A DNA stretch of 64,000 nucleotides from contig SMMW01000025.1 in assembly GCA_004794655.1 (NCBI GenBank), positions 5,367,001-5,431,000 on the forward strand, written 5' to 3'. The translations under genes and the position numbers were made by a program. Every line of letters starts with the position of its first letter. Position 1 is the first letter of the stretch. A model generated the notes under the pieces. It did no database searches. It was given only the letters and a program-made list of their open reading frames with translations, and was not told where the DNA came from. Positions 21,895 to 34,925 of this stretch are shown here, piece after piece. Source of the stretch: Marisa cornuarietis (Eukaryota; Mollusca; Gastropoda; Architaenioglossa; Ampullariidae).

Positions 21895-23988
21895 GTTTTT
21901 AAGTATGTGAGTTTGAAAGCAGAATATTGTAAACACGTCGCCCTGTAACTATTAGACCGTGCTCTATCATCAATTCACTTTTCTATAATAATTAGATGGT
22001 CTTCTATTCTTCATTTACTTCTCTGTAACCATCCTCTATCCATCCACGCTGATGTACCTAGCACTACCTTCACTCTTCTGTAACCAAATGTTTTCGTTTT
22101 ATGTAATATTGCCATTACTTCTCTGTAACCAAAAGCGTTGGATATATTTAAGGCTGACATCCATTCCGATGTAACAATTTTAATATATCAATATATATAT
22201 ATATATATATAGTGCTGTCTTTTACTGCCACGTAACCAAATAAATTTAATCTCTCTAGTGCTGCCATCCATTCTTCTACAACCAAATACATGTAATAGCA
22301 CTGTAACATCCACTCCTTTCTTTGAAGCATTTCTTGTCCGCGTATGCGTTTGTTTGTCTGTCCCACGGGGAGTTTGTCCGTCTCGCGCCTTTCCCGATGT
22401 TTACCATAAGGTTTATCAGATGCGCATGCGTCAGTTTATCGCAAATACATTCATTGCCTTTAAGATACAAATCTCCTGCAGACGGGCTTAATGAAAAGCA
22501 TCTACAGCCTAGGTTGAGTGGCCGCTCCTTTTCCCACAGTCTGGTTGTGGTGAGTCGTGTCATTACATCGCCTCGCAACAGGAAGTTTTTGTAACGTGTT
22601 TTCTTAATAATAGCAGACCAAGCATCTGATAGAGTTACTGCTGTCCAGGAAAGGAAGAAAGGAGAACAATCTGCCTTTTCACAGACAAAACATAAACTCA
22701 AACTCAAGATTCAAACTGGGTCTTGTCTAGGTTTACATAACTTCGGATGAAGATGTTGGCCTATTTCCTTTTGATAAGATGGATCGACTGTGGATCTGTC
22801 TCGTGCACGTTTATCCCTGAGATAAGCTGTAAACCAGGAGTACTTCGGATAGCATTAATCTTAAGTCTACTCACTGACTCTGATGTACACAATGCTTTTT
22901 TCTTCTGGCTGGTCGGCTGTTTGGCCGTGACAAAGCTTTGGTAAAAGATCAGCCTCCTCCCTTCACCTCATCTTGAGGTCACCTCGTGACGTCCACATGG
23001 CCCTTCAGACCACCTCTTGAGGGGACGCCAGCAACTACTTATTAAGTATTTGTTACATTAACATTTACGTTTTCTCTCATATAATTCATGACAGAAACTC
23101 TCATTAACCCTTTCTGAAGAAAACAAACATTTTGATGACTGTTGTATTTTCAGATTTGACAGTGTCTTCCGGACTTGTGTAAGTGAGCATTGTTTCTGAC
23201 ACCTGTATGTGTGAACCATTTGTTGCATACAGCATGTCCTCCTGACTGTACGCCACACGCCAGAATAAACCTCTCGTGTTTCACGTCTGTCACTGTGTCC
23301 CCCGAGACAGACTTATACACAACACGTGGCCCACAGCTTGGGACCACCTTGGTTTGTTGCTGCTACCTATAAACATTAGCAACATGTCTGATGGATCAAC
23401 TTTTTATTGCAAAGAAGTGCACTTTGAAAGAGAATGATTTGAAAAAAAAATAGTTGTAGCATGACTTTAAACAATCAAGGCGTAGTGTATAGATTTATCC
23501 CCCTCCCCCTGCAACTCCCAGGACTTGAGCACTTTACAACACGTGTCATTTCAACCTGAGTTTTTGTGACCAGCTCCAGACACAATGGATTGAATGCCAT
23601 ACTGCGTGATACTGCGTTGAAAACAGCGCGAACTTTTACTGCAATATAAACAGAATTTTAAAAGAGGGAGCTGAGTCCTCTCTTATCATCACCGTAGTCG
23701 GCCATTGTACAGCTTCATTTCCACGAAGCCAGAAGAGCGCAGGGAAGTGAAGTAGATAAGATCTGAGAGCATCCACTGAACAATGAAACAACTGTCCTTA
23801 TGACAGGCATCATGTTTTGCTTACTTTGATGGAATTCTTGAAACCAAGGCACGAGAGAACAGGACTAGCTTGACTAGAGCTGACTGTCAGACAATGGTGA
23901 ACGATGAGCTGGGTGTGAGACAGTCCCTGGCAAAGTGGTTTACACAAACTGCACTCTGCTTCAACAAACTGGTTTAGGTGTATCATAA
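21895..23988. other. No gene recognised; short TA microsatellite
   Basis: A TA run lies at about 22184-22211. Phrases with TTCTCTGTAACCA recur several times at 22010-22280, probably a degenerate repeat. Frames of up to 143 codons (minus, 22276-22707) show no domain. Confidence 0.5.
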
Positions 23989-23989
23989 C

Positions 23990-24030
23990 CCCCCCCCCAC
24001 CACCACCACCACCACACACACACACACACT
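23990..24030. repeat. C9 run with CAC and CA repeats
   Basis: CCCCCCCCC, then about six CAC units, then about eight CA units. A 185-codon minus frame crosses it (poly-Gly there) and is not supported as a gene. Confidence 0.9.
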
Positions 24031-25340
24031 TTTCGATATATAGGTGGGAAGCCATACTATTGTCGCCAATACATAAGAAGCATTTCGTTTTTAAAAAGCA
24101 AAAGAGTTGAAATGCTGCTATTAAAAGGAAAGATTTTGATGCTGTGAAGAAACGCTCAAGATGTTGAAAAAAAGCATTTCCCTTTATAAATGCTTTAAGA
24201 ATTTCACGCTGTGCTTGAGAGCATCTGTAATTTGTGTTGGGAGCGGCTGCTTTAAAGTTGTGAAGCTGGCGCCCCCTGCCAGGCTGGATGCCAGAAGATA
24301 ACTTAGTAAAGGCATGCATACACAGGCACACGTGTATGCATGCTTTCATTAGGTTCCCGATTTGCATTCCCTACAGTCGCACGCGCTCAGCTCAAATAAC
24401 AAGTTGCTAAGAAAGAAATGTAGGTCTTTGAGAATGAAGTGCAGGTCAATGAGAATGAAGTCAGGAGTTATGGTGTTTGTACATCGAAATCAACCCCACC
24501 ACCACCTCCTGCCAACCGCAAGCGACAGGGAGACAGTGGTAATGAGAGACCTGGTCTAGCCCCAGTCCCGTTCCTCCTTGCCCACACGTGCAGTGAAGTG
24601 TACGTGCTCCCCGGAGTCAGCAGAGGTGGACTACAACGTCATGGGACCCCACGTTTCACTTCAAGTTTCGGTTGTCAGCTGAATGTTGGAACTGTGAAAA
24701 TATAATTGATTATTTAATTCGAGATAATAGAGAGTATGTAGAGTATGTATATTTTGTAAACCTTACCTGTTGTAAACCTTACCTGGTATTCATGAATCAC
24801 ATTTACCCAGCTACTACCCATCCTGAGCTGGTCATGTCCAGTTTTCGTAAAAAGTGGCTCCAACACCATATTTATGTAGTCGGGGTAGCCCTACCCAAAC
24901 CGTTTTACCAACCGGTATTTTATCTTAGTTGTCCCCTTCCGATACTTTTCTTCGATTTAGGATACAGATTGCAGAAATCACGTCTGATTTAATTCAATCG
25001 AAGCGAAGAAAAATTTTTTATAAACCAAACCAATTAAACTAGATAGACTGAATGGTACAAAACTGTTCGGCGAATTCGTAATCTGAGAGTAGCAGATGCC
25101 ATGAACAACGAAAGAATTTTCGCAATCGACATCGTGTCCTTCGGTTTTCTCCTTTTATCATTTGTTTCGAACTGAAAATAGTTTTTTCATCTGATACTTG
25201 CTCGAGAAGCATCACATTTCACGTCTCACCCTCTGACCCCAAAACACATGCATACCCTGTTTGGAATGACCACAACGTAACCCCACCCTCGGATACGGCC
25301 CGACTCACCCAAACTCCTTTCTTACCTATACACTTTGTGC
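24031..25340. other. No gene recognised
   Basis: Contains a short direct repeat, TTTGAGAATGAAGTGCAGG-like (24425-24470), and an AT-rich stretch near 24680-24780. No domain is seen in frames up to 106 codons. Confidence 0.5.
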
Positions 25341-25416
25341 CTAACCTAGACACTTCCCAGATATGATAACCTAGACACTTCCCAGCTATGATAGACACTT
25401 TGCAGCTAAACTAGAC
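25341..25416. repeat. 25-bp tandem repeat, three copies
   Basis: TAACCTAGACACTTCCCAGA followed by TATGA is repeated, the third copy being diverged. Confidence 0.8.
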
Positions 25417-25454
25417 TACCCGGGAATATTTCTCGACGGCCGGTCCGGTGAACA

Positions 25455-25565
25455 CGTCTTCATACGCTGGGCGTCCAGAGACAAGATCATAACCCAGAAC
25501 TTTTTGGTTCTCATTGCAATGGTGACAAGCGAGTAGTTGAACCACTTACACTATCGGACGCCTCG
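25455..25565 (-). mobile_element. SINE family 2 head, partial copy
   Basis: Read on the minus strand, GGCGTCCGATAGTGTAAGTG then GTTCAACTACTCGCTTGTCA matches the head at 38434 and, in reverse, 33597. It is followed by a diverged B box (GGGTTATGATCTTGTCTC). Only the tRNA-related head is clear here; the tail is not recognisable. Confidence 0.7.
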
Positions 25566-26118
25566 AGACACCTCCTGAGAGTAAGATGCTGAGGGTGCAG
25601 GTATCTGGCCACGTGCTACTGTTTGATCTGTATGCGCGGAGCGTGCACAGCTCTCACCCTCCTCCAACGGCCAGTGGAATACTTGTCATTCGATGCTGAC
25701 AGTCGTGGTGCCCGGTCCTGCCAGCCCGGTGCTGAGCTGCATCGTAATGGCAACATTAACGTAACACACGTGTGACACATGCGTGCAAGGTTTCCAGGTC
25801 AAGGACTAGGCCAGAACAACTCTGGCCCTTGCCTTGAGACAGAGTGATCTGCACTTTGCTTGAAGTGCGAAGGTGTGCAAAACCAATTAAACTCTAGAGA
25901 GGGGTTGAGGCAAGTCACTGACTGACTTATGTTTTCAAAACAAGGACTAGTTTTTCCCCAAGGGAAGGCTCGATAAACAAATTATCTGTTAGCATCCACA
26001 CATTCCGCAAACCAGAGCTGCACATTGTGCGGACGTGCAGAATGCATGGACCGGCATGAAATGCAGTCGAGCAAAATAGTCCACGTTTTTTTCAGAAACA
26101 ATAGTTAGGGACCTAGAA
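25566..26118. other. No gene recognised
   Basis: Nothing conserved is seen. The LINE fragment that follows may begin within this stretch, but no reverse transcriptase motif is readable before 26119. Confidence 0.5.
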
Positions 26119-26640
26119 ATGCAATTGTCTTCCAAGTCATGGAAGCGCTGTGTAATAGCTGAACGAGCTGCTGAACTACTCCTGAATAAACAAATAGGAG
26201 CTTACTTTCGTACCACAGTAGACATACGTGAGGGAAGTCCGCTATCACCTGTGCTATTCAGCATCTTGGAAAACATGCGTGAAACTGGCCAATTTTCAGA
26301 CAACATAGACCTGTTAGCAAGTGCTAAGAAAGAACTGCTAAATCTTATCAACAGACTGACAGGTTAAACGCACCAGCACTGATACAGGCAAAGTTATGAT
26401 CATTGGCTACAGCAACAGAGATGTACATGACGGGGTAAGGTAAGCAGCTTTAAGTACTTGGGAGCCAGCTTCTCACAGGGCGGCAGTTCCACGACAGATG
26501 CTCGCATCCGCATCGCAACAGCAACAGTAGCAATGGCTAGGTTGGACAGGGTCTGGCACAGCCATAACACCAGGTTTACTATAAAATACGATCTGTACAA
26601 ATCCCTTGTAGAGCCGATCCTGCTCTACGAATGTGATGAG
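26119..26640 (+). pseudogene. Non-LTR retrotransposon reverse transcriptase remnant
   Basis: The first frame reads LLLNKQIGAYFRTTVDIREG then SPLSPVLFSILE, the RT region that normally reads G(V)RQGCPLSP. After a small deletion comes FSDNIDLLASAKKELLNLIN, corresponding to the catalytic F(A)DDIDLLA box, where one Asp is replaced by Asn. A frame change follows, then FKYLGASFSQGGSSTTDARI, RIATATVAMARLDRVWHS and LYKSLVEPILLYECD, the thumb region. Endonuclease and 3' end are absent. The copy is dead through frameshifts and loss of a catalytic Asp. Homology stops at about 26640, next to a SINE. The clade is not assigned. This is a different lineage from the remnant at 3.4-4.2 kb. Confidence 0.85.
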
Positions 26641-26656
26641 AATCGGAGGGAGTATT

Positions 26657-26836
26657 GGTGTTTTACTCCGAGCCAGCAGCTAAGCTACATCACAGCAAAA
26701 CGACCGGCCTTGTAAACAGATGCTACCAGCAGAGAAAGAACATCAAGCCCAAGAGGAGATCCGAGCCCAGGTCTGCCGATCCTCATTGTGCATGTATTGG
26801 TGGTGACAGGCACCAACCCTTGTGCCACCGGACCGC
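26657..26836 (-). mobile_element. SINE family 1, diverged copy beside the LINE remnant
   Basis: The tail complement GGTGTTTTACTCCGAGCCAG, the body AGAGAAAGAACATCAAGCCC, the B-box complement GGAGATCCGAGCCCA and the head complement CCAACCCTTGTGCCACCGGA match the other family 1 copies. It starts about 16 bases after the LINE coding homology ends, in the opposite orientation. Confidence 0.8.
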
Positions 26837-27529
26837 AGGATGAGAACGGGAAACGGAAAAGGTGGGCGAATGGCGTGTAATTTGCGTGGGAGTGTATGTG
26901 GGATTTCTCGGATATAACGGCGTCATTGAGAGACTCCACTAGTATAAATGGTGAAAATTATGATAAAAAGAGGAAGAACGAAATTTTGCTGTTTGTGTCC
27001 TTGACCGGGATCGGGAAACCTGACAATTTCTCGATGCTGTGTTACGAAGTCCTGGCCAGACTTGTTTAAAGAGTGTAAATTATTCGTTTGAAAATTTGTT
27101 GTTGTGAGTCTATGTTAGTTTTGTTTCTTTCAATGTAATCTATTTAGGGCATAATACTGTCCAGATTTTTTTTCCTTTCTTATATCTGTGTGTTCTTCGT
27201 AAACTGGTGTACCGGGTCTTGCTGGACTTTGAGAGGGTCGGCAACCGTAAAGACATGTGTGTTTTTTAATGATGGAGCTCATAGCCTGACAAAAGAGGTT
27301 TTAAAGAGAATTCTGCGGAATTAACTGTAACAGAAGACTTTTATCGTTAAAGAGGGACTTATGGTTTTAGTGTGTTTTAATGTGTCTGTGAATTATGTGA
27401 ATTACGTTAATCATTTTGTTTGTTGAATATTTTTATCATATTTGCTTCTTAAGTTCAGATATTTGCTGGTGTTTTCTGTCTCGTCCAAAGGTAACTGAAA
27501 AGTTGCATGTGACACAAACCTAGACATGC
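26837..27529. other. No gene recognised
   Basis: AT-rich, with short frames only. Confidence 0.55.
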
Positions 27530-27945
27530 CCTGTGAGATAGCAGACCTAAACAAGCAGTGTAAGATAGAGGACTTCGATATGAACTTTTAGATAGTAGAC
27601 CTAGATATAAACTGTTAGATAGTAGACCTAGATATAAACTGTTAGATAGAAGACCTAGATATAAACTGTTAGATAGTAGACCTAGATATAAACTGTTAAA
27701 TAGTAGAACTAGATATGAACTGTTAGATAGTAGATCTAAATATGCACTTGGAGATAGTAGACCTAGTCAATCCTTGTGAGATAATAGACCTAGATATGAA
27801 CTGTGAGGTAGTAGACGTAGATAATCCCTGTAAGATGGTAGACATACACATGCAGTATGAGACAGTAGACCTGGACATGCACTGGGAGTTAGGACGCCTA
27901 CAGATATACATGTACATGTACTGGGAGACCTAGAGATGCACTTGG
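27530..27945. repeat. 27-bp minisatellite (GATAGTAGACCTAGATATAA type), about 15 copies
   Basis: The centre (27595-27720) is well conserved (GATAGTAGACCTAGATATAA then ACTGTTA). Both flanks diverge, as expected if the array homogenises in the middle. Confidence 0.92.
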
Positions 27946-27967
27946 AGATGAGAGAACTATCTGTACT

Positions 27968-28052
27968 GGGAAATAAAAGATAGTAATATGAGACCTAGCT
28001 GAGTACTAGGAAATAAAAGACCTACTAATATGAGACCTAGCTGAGTACTAAC
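27968..28052. repeat. 43-bp direct duplication
   Basis: GGAAATAAAAGA, TAATATGAGACCTAGCTGAG and TACTA occur twice, immediately after the 27-bp array, and share its GACCTAG phrase. Confidence 0.8.
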
Positions 28053-29930
28053 AGATAAGACACTAGCATCGGGTTCGCTAGTTGGAAGAATTGAAATCCA
28101 GGCCAAATGATCTAAAGACCGAAAACAAACTGGCTTTTGCTCAGCAGCACGAACTTAGTTCTCTCCTTCCGTCCGTCCGCCTGCCGAGATCCTAGATCCG
28201 TCTTTTTTTTACATGTACACAGGTACACGCGCACCCACATACACGTCAAGCACGCAGGCAGCGTCCCACAAGTCCCTTTGACACGTCTGCCATCTCTTGC
28301 GTTGCCGGAGCTTCAAGGTATTTCTGCTCTGCTACCGGCCTGAAAAACATCACTTAAAAAAAAAAAAATAACAGAAGAAGCAGCGCAGGCCGGAAATTCG
28401 TTTCACAGGCCCAAGAGAGTGTGTCAGGAGTCAAACGAAAGGAATGTCAGAACAGCGAGCATTGCCAGACACCACTAAGGAACAAGCCTGATCTGGTGCC
28501 TGTCCCTTAGCCCTCTCGCCGTCTGGAATTCCCGCTCGGAGAATCAAGCTTCCCTCTCTGGCTGCTGCCTTTGCCTCCTGCGATCTTCTTTCTGCTGCTC
28601 ATCCCACTTGCCGCTCACGTGACGCTCTTGAAGCTGACAGTGAGTTACTCCATGCCGCGGCTGGTCGGCCGTCTTATCCATCCCCCCCCCACCCACCAGA
28701 GTGTGTGAAAGGAAGGTGCGTCTGAAAAATATTAGATGACTGAAATCTTTTCTGTTCATGTGTGTGAATATAAACTTTCAGACTTCATTACTGGTTAGCA
28801 CATTGATGGACACTCATCTTTTGGAATATTATGAATCGTTACTAGCACCTCGTCTTCTTCTACTCCTTTTCTCCCTTCCTCCCCTCCCCCCCCCCACACA
28901 CTCCCTCTCTCTCTCTCGCCTCACGTGTCGGCCTTTGTACGAGATAAAATAATGAAAGCGATTTCTAGTGGAAACATCTTTTTCAGTCTGTTAAGAAAGT
29001 GCGCATTTTCTCTTCGTGTGTCGGATCTGGTCAACGTCAACCTCGAAATTTCTTACTAGGCCTTTTGCTTCTAAACGCTTTTTCTAGGTAACTGAAACTA
29101 TGCATTGATGCATAAATAGATATATTACAGTCATACATATATGCGTGAATTCATTCATAACTCTAGACTATACGCAACAGTCTTCTGTTGCGGATGAAAC
29201 ATTGTTGGTATTAATGACATGCTATATTTTTATTTAGTTATTAATGAAACATGTTGCAGCATTCAGTTGTCCTCCTTATCAAAGTTCCAGCTTGAGTCTG
29301 CCTCTATAAGGGGATATTATTTCTCTGGCTGTCCACCCGACCTGCAAGGCTATCTAAGTGCATGTCCACATCAGCAGCAGCAGCTAGTTTTACCAAAATT
29401 CCAGAATATGCAGCCCCTCCCACGGTCATTGGCAAGCCCAAGTTCGTCTGAGCTAGCTGGGGGTCTACATACAGAGAAAATAAGATGGCGTAAGTTCCGC
29501 ATACACCGGAATTCGTTTGGTGCACGTGTACTGTGCGTCCTTCTGTTCTCATTTACCTTTGGGGTAGGTCCGGGTACTGCCATCTCCTGGCAGTGGGAGA
29601 GAGCAAGGGGCTTTTGTCAGGCAAGGTCCGAGTCGCTCGTGGGTGGGCACAAAACTACGTTTTTGCTGTATAAAACCTCCGACAGCTTTTCATGTCTGAC
29701 AGCATCTCCCCCCCCCCGTCCATCCAACCGTCTTCACCCACCATCTGATGACATCTCCTGTTTGCCAGGATCCCCCTTCTGCTGGTCTGAGATCTGATGT
29801 ACGCGACTGCTGCAGAAGGTGCATCTCAGCGGTCAGGTCCGGTGTTATGAGGATTGGCTGAGTAACTCATTATGCCTGTGGCTTCTGTTCCCTGCCAAAA
29901 TAATTTCGCTTCCATTTCTTATGCTTTCAT
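28053..29930. other. No gene recognised
   Basis: The longest frame is 192 codons, plus (29219-29797). It starts with a weakly hydrophobic segment, contains poly-Gln and poly-Pro, and has no recognisable domain; antisense frames overlap it. C8-C9 runs lie at about 28681, 28886 and 29708. Confidence 0.45.
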
Positions 29931-29931
29931 A

Positions 29932-30118
<187 letters not shown>

Positions 30119-30197
30119 TCGAGAGCGCGCACTACTATGCAGCTTACAACTTGCTGTTGTGTATGTCAGTCTTGTGGCTTACATTTCGCAACATCCT

Positions 30198-30302
30198 TCT
30201 AGCAGCTCACAATATGTCGTCAGAAATTTCACAACATATTGCAATACAGCTCACAATATGTTGACAAAAATTTCACAAAATGTTTTCAAATATCTCACAA
30301 TT
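30198..30302. repeat. 44-bp tandem repeat, about 2.3 copies
   Basis: AGCTCACAATATGTCGTCAG, AAATTTCACAACATATTG and CAATAC recur with moderate divergence (AGCTCACAATATGTTGACAA, and so on). Confidence 0.8.
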
Positions 30303-31472
30303 GTGTCACATGCTGCCCTGAGAAGCGAGGTGAACGCAGTCGAAGATACAAACAGTTCATTAAGTTGTAAAGAGATGTTAACAGTGGTCAATGTCTTCAA
30401 AATTATTTATGTCCCATCTTGTCCCAGCCTAGCTTGTAGCTGTATCGGATTGTCCGACAGATGTGTATCGGTCTGTCTGATGTGTAGCTGTGTCGGTCGG
30501 AGAGACTTTATTCGCAGATTCATTCTCAAAATCAGAGCCCAATGTAGGAACGTGTGGCTGGGCGCCTGCTCTATAATTGTACATCGTACAACATACACAT
30601 TGTTAAAAAAGCTGCCAGAACCCTGCATATCAATCTCAACATCTTGAACAGCGACCCTGGTAACAGAGCAGTGACGTAGCAAGCAGGCAAACAACGTGTA
30701 AGCTCTTATTTTGGAGCACACGTGCATCAGTATCAGCAACATTAAAGGGCAAGGCAAGTCCAAGCGGAAGTTCTGATTGCTTTTAAAGGAAAGCGGGATG
30801 AAGAAGAATCGTTTACTTATAATCGCATCAACAACCCAGCTCCGAGGAGAGACACAGACATCGCCATTTGGTTCGTTAAGTGAAGTTAATGTCTGTGAGA
30901 TGCGACAACAGGCTTTAACAACAACAACGTGACTACTGAAACACAGAGCATTGCCAGCATAAAATTTAGGAAATCGTGACAAAAATATTTTAAGCAAAAT
31001 AAAATGACGAACAGCTGAAGAAAGTGAAAATGCAGATTTTCCTAGTTAGAAAATTAGGGTGAAACGAATTGGGGCAGAAACTAAGCGACTGAGGATAAGG
31101 ATGAACAACTAACAGGTGTGCGCGGCTGACATGTTCGTATCAAGCCTTTTAACCCACGACCATGCCATCTCGCTCCTGTGTTGATGTGCAGCCAGCGTCC
31201 GCAATGATTGTTCACGACAACAGCCCGTCTGCGACTGGAAGAAAATAAAGAAAAGATGTTTTGAATGTCCGTCGATCAACACATAATACTTTCTTTAATT
31301 TGCAAACTCGCAAAAACAAAAACACCTTCCGTTACGTAGATGAAGTTAGTACTTCTCGCTATCGCTAGTGTGTGAATAATGTGACTGGTTTACATTGTCG
31401 GGAAAATAATGTTGGTAATGCTTTAAATACGTTGGATAAATTAGTCCGTTAGTGTCTATGTCTCAAAAATTC
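30303..31472. other. No gene recognised
   Basis: A 196-codon minus frame (30407-30997) has no domain and overlaps a plus frame. No repeats seen. Confidence 0.45.
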
Positions 31473-31525
31473 TGTCTGTCTGTCCGTCCGTCCGTCCGTC
31501 CGTCCGTCCGTCCGTCCGTCCGTCT
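31473..31525. repeat. (TGTC)n(CGTC)n compound tetranucleotide microsatellite
   Basis: About three TGTC units pass into about ten CGTC units. The complementary arrangement occurs at 52806-52858. Confidence 0.96.
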
Positions 31526-33410
31526 AACAAAAACTGGTCTTCCCACAACTCCATCACACAAATTCTCACTTGAAATCATTTTATGGTACGGTGATCTTGA
31601 GATCCCATTGACAAATGACAGATTGCTGGAATGAAAATGGTCAAACGAGCCCATACCTTTAGCCTAACTTTTTGCTTTTCGACTAGTTCTCCACGTTATA
31701 AATATGTCAGCAGATTTTTTTATATAGAGGGCTTAGTGGTTGGCATTCGTGACAAGAGGCTGCGAATGGAAGGGAAAACGATCGTCAGTCGCCTGCCACT
31801 TGGCGGGTGGAAAAGCAAACGCTGGCTCTGACGTTCCATTCACAAAATCTCGACCACCCGTGTGTAAGAGTGAAGCTAGGGTACCAGCACCCCTTAGATT
31901 TCAACCTGGCGTCTTCTGGGCTAGTACCTTCCTGAAAGGTACTTTATGATGAGCATGATTTATGTCTGGTAGCGGCTGACTGAACTCTCTCAAGTGCTGG
32001 CAAAGATTAATACTTGTGCGGACCGCCGCCGCCTCAGTTTGGACGTTTTGTGCCAGAACTAAGTTGTTATTGCCAGTTATTGGCGCGTTTGCAGTGTCTG
32101 TGTTCTCGCTTTTCTCGAGGCATTCTTGTTGACGGCACCTGAATGCCTGAGAATCATGACGAGCCACTCCTTCCCTCATTCAAGTCAGTTCTCGGTGTCT
32201 CCTGCAGCGCACAAAACCCACTCAATAAATTAATGGCTTTGCCAGGTTTGCAGGGAACTTGGTTGCGAGCTCGCACTTGGAGTCACCACAGCAGAATAAT
32301 TGCACGTTGGTGGAGACAACGTCTGAACGAATAAAGAACAACATGAACTTGTATAGTCATCATTCAAGTTTTACCAAAGTATGGTTTATGTTCATTATCA
32401 GATGCTACTTTCCAAACTTTGCGCCAATTACTCCCCTCTGCGACACTCCAGCCTTTGCGAGACATTCACACCTGAACACAGAACTCAGCCCCGTGATGTC
32501 TCTGTTCCGGTGGTTGCTAGGATTTAAGGATCTGGATATTGTAATGAACTCAGCCCATCACTTAGAAATACAATGATGTCTGATAACCCTTAAAGAAATT
32601 AAAACATAATTACGCACCATGTTGATGGCAAAACTGCTACTTGTGGCTGCTGCTACTGACAGACCGACAGACAGGCAAGGGGCAATGTTATTGTTATTGT
32701 AACCTGCGTATATGTGTGTAGTTGTTGTGTCTGTCATCTTGTATCTAGTTAGTGACATACTGAATATGTGTTTCTCAGGACGGAACATGCCTACCTCCGT
32801 TTGTCAGCGCGGGACCTCCCTGTGCCCTTGTGTTGCATGCAAGTTTGTCCTTTTGTTGGGCAGCAGCATTCTGCACATGCTTACGCCTGACAGACTCTCG
32901 TCTGCTCCCACGGTTTACCACCTCCACTACTGCATGTCACGGTTATGACGAGGGCGGCCCATAGCATCGCATTCGACGACCCTTCACCCGAGCAGCCGAG
33001 ACGTCCTCCTGGGGCCTCCCTGTTGTCTGAAGAGATTGGCGCCATAAACCAAATATTTCACGCGGCTATAAAAAGCATCGGCGTGTTTGAATGTTCGGTT
33101 ACTGCCACATTAATCACACGGAGAAGAGAAAGACAAGTAGGTGTTTCTTCCTGCACTTTGTGGGATTTAACTATTGTGTCTGTGGAACCGCGCGTGAAGT
33201 CATTTCCCGCCACAGTGGACGGGAAACGGTTTGGATTTCAGTACGGTCTTAAAAAATAATGGCGCAGTTCGGAGATTAACCAGGCTAAAGATATCATTGC
33301 TACAGTTCGCAGAGACAATGATCACTAGATCGTTTCTCTGCAGTTTACAATATCTTTATAGTCCCCTTGATACGACAGGAACAAAAGCAGATCGTGTCTA
33401 GTAGAGACTG
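31526..33410. other. No gene recognised
   Basis: Frames of 60-105 codons on both strands have no domain. No tandem repeat noticed. Confidence 0.45.
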
Positions 33411-33597
33411 ATTGGTTGGCTGCTTGGTTTGGCGGGAAAGTGCTTCCAGAGGTGATCTCGCGTCTCGAGAAAACCTTCGAGGCCCAGTGGACGGGTGTCA
33501 CGTGCAGAGTGTTCCGAGCCGAGATCTGAACCCAGAACCTCCCACTGCAACGGTGACAAGCAAGTGTTTAAACCACTACACTATCGAAAAGCCCTAT
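33411..33597 (-). mobile_element. SINE family 2, near-complete copy
   Basis: On the minus strand the head ATAGTGTAGTGGTTTAAACA then CTTGCTTGTCACCGTTGCAG contains the A box, and GGTTCTGGGTTCAGATCTCG the B box. The far end, in plus-strand order (GGTTGGCTGCTTGGTTTGGC, AAAGTGCTTCCAGAGGTGAT), matches the complement of the tail at 38643. It is tRNA-derived and non-coding, and a 75-codon plus frame through it is incidental. Confidence 0.8.
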
Positions 33598-34383
33598 ATG
33601 AAGTGTCAGTGTCGATCTGCTTTAATAAACGATCAGTAAAAAGCTGGGGTTGAGATGGATGGGTAAATAACACAATGCACCATTCTGGACACAAATAAAA
33701 GGAAATCACTAACATTTTTACAATGTAAGCCATTTCCTAGAAAGTGTACCTGCAGAAGGACAAATAGTTGAAAAGGACATCATATGCGAACAGGACACGT
33801 TATGTATGAGCTATGAGAACACACCATTCCTTCAGGCACATTGACACATTTTAGTCCCTGGACTACCCCCTATCGCTAGAAAGATGCTCTGACCACACTG
33901 ACCCCCTGCCTGTCACACAGTTCTGGTCACAGGGATATCAAACAGACGGTCGGTTATCCGCGGCACGAAACAGCAAGACAGCGGGTTGTCGCCATAAAGA
34001 TGTGGGTCGTCCGAGACAGCTTGGTACGTGAGTACAAAGGAAGCTCTCTCTCTCTCTCTGCCTTGTCAGTGAATTTGCGGTCTCATTTTTCTGGCAAAGG
34101 AGACAGGCGTAGGTCTGTATTTGCCAAGGTAACTAATTTTTAACTTGGAATTGCACAGATGTGCCATAAAACTATTTTTATCTCACGCCCACTGGCTCCG
34201 CAAAAGCGAGCGTGAAAACTTTTGGAAAGGGCGAGAGGACGGCCTCGAGTTTAATAGCTATCACCTTGAGCCAGGTCTGGCCAGAGGGAAAATGTCATCT
34301 GTCTTCTATAGCCATGCAGTTTTGTCACACGTGCGGCACTTTAGTTACTTTTTTGTCTGAATATGCAGTCACTGAGCTGAGAA
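33598..34383. other. No gene recognised
   Basis: A short CT run lies at 34047-34061. Nothing else seen. Confidence 0.5.
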
Positions 34384-34500
34384 CGATCATCAGTCACTGC
34401 CTATAGCCTTCATCAGTCACTTCATCTAATAGTCGTGTCACTACATCTACTAGTCATCAGTCACTACACAGGATTTAACGGTCATCAGTCCTTCACTTAG
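34384..34500. repeat. Degenerate CATCAGTCACT repeats
   Basis: The phrase CATCAGTCACT (or TCGTGTCACTACATCTA) recurs at irregular 15-30-base spacing, about six times. Confidence 0.65.
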
Positions 34501-34724
34501 AAGTGTTTTCATTATCCTTCTTGGTATCTTCAGGAGCACGGTACTATATACTGGTTTCACATGTCGTCGTCAGCCAGTTGTGTCCCCCTTGTTGCTATCG
34601 GTCTTCAGGGCACCTGCTGGTCTCCCCCTCGATAAGTGTTCGTCAGTTTTCCTTACGTTACTAATTCCACAATAGTCCGTCCCTAAGTTTCCAGAGCTCG
34701 CTTGATCCAAACGGTGATTAGACC

Positions 34725-34925
34725 TGTCAGTGATCTGATCAGAACGGCTTTTGTTCCTTGTCAGTTGGGGTTGTAAACAATGCTGTTAGTATTGTGAACA
34801 GAGTTGTCCGTCTTCTGACGAGAGCTGTCGGTGTTCTCAACAGTACTGTCAGTCATCGGAACAGAGTTATCAGTGCCGTCAGTGATCTGAGCAGAGTTGT
34901 CGGTGTTCTGACAATACTGAATTCT
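34725..34925. repeat. Degenerate 26-28-bp tandem repeat (GTCGGTGTTCTGAACAG type)
   Basis: About seven diverged units alternate GAGTTGTC(A/G)GT and CTGA(C/G)CAG phrases. Confidence 0.75.

Noticed and set aside
23810..24367. 185-codon minus frame
   Set aside because: It crosses a C9/CAC/CA simple repeat (poly-Gly, Cys-Val), and the remaining sequence shows no domain.
29219..29797. 192-codon plus frame with a hydrophobic start
   Set aside because: Low-complexity Gln and Pro stretches, a poor signal peptide, overlapping antisense frames and no recognised domain.
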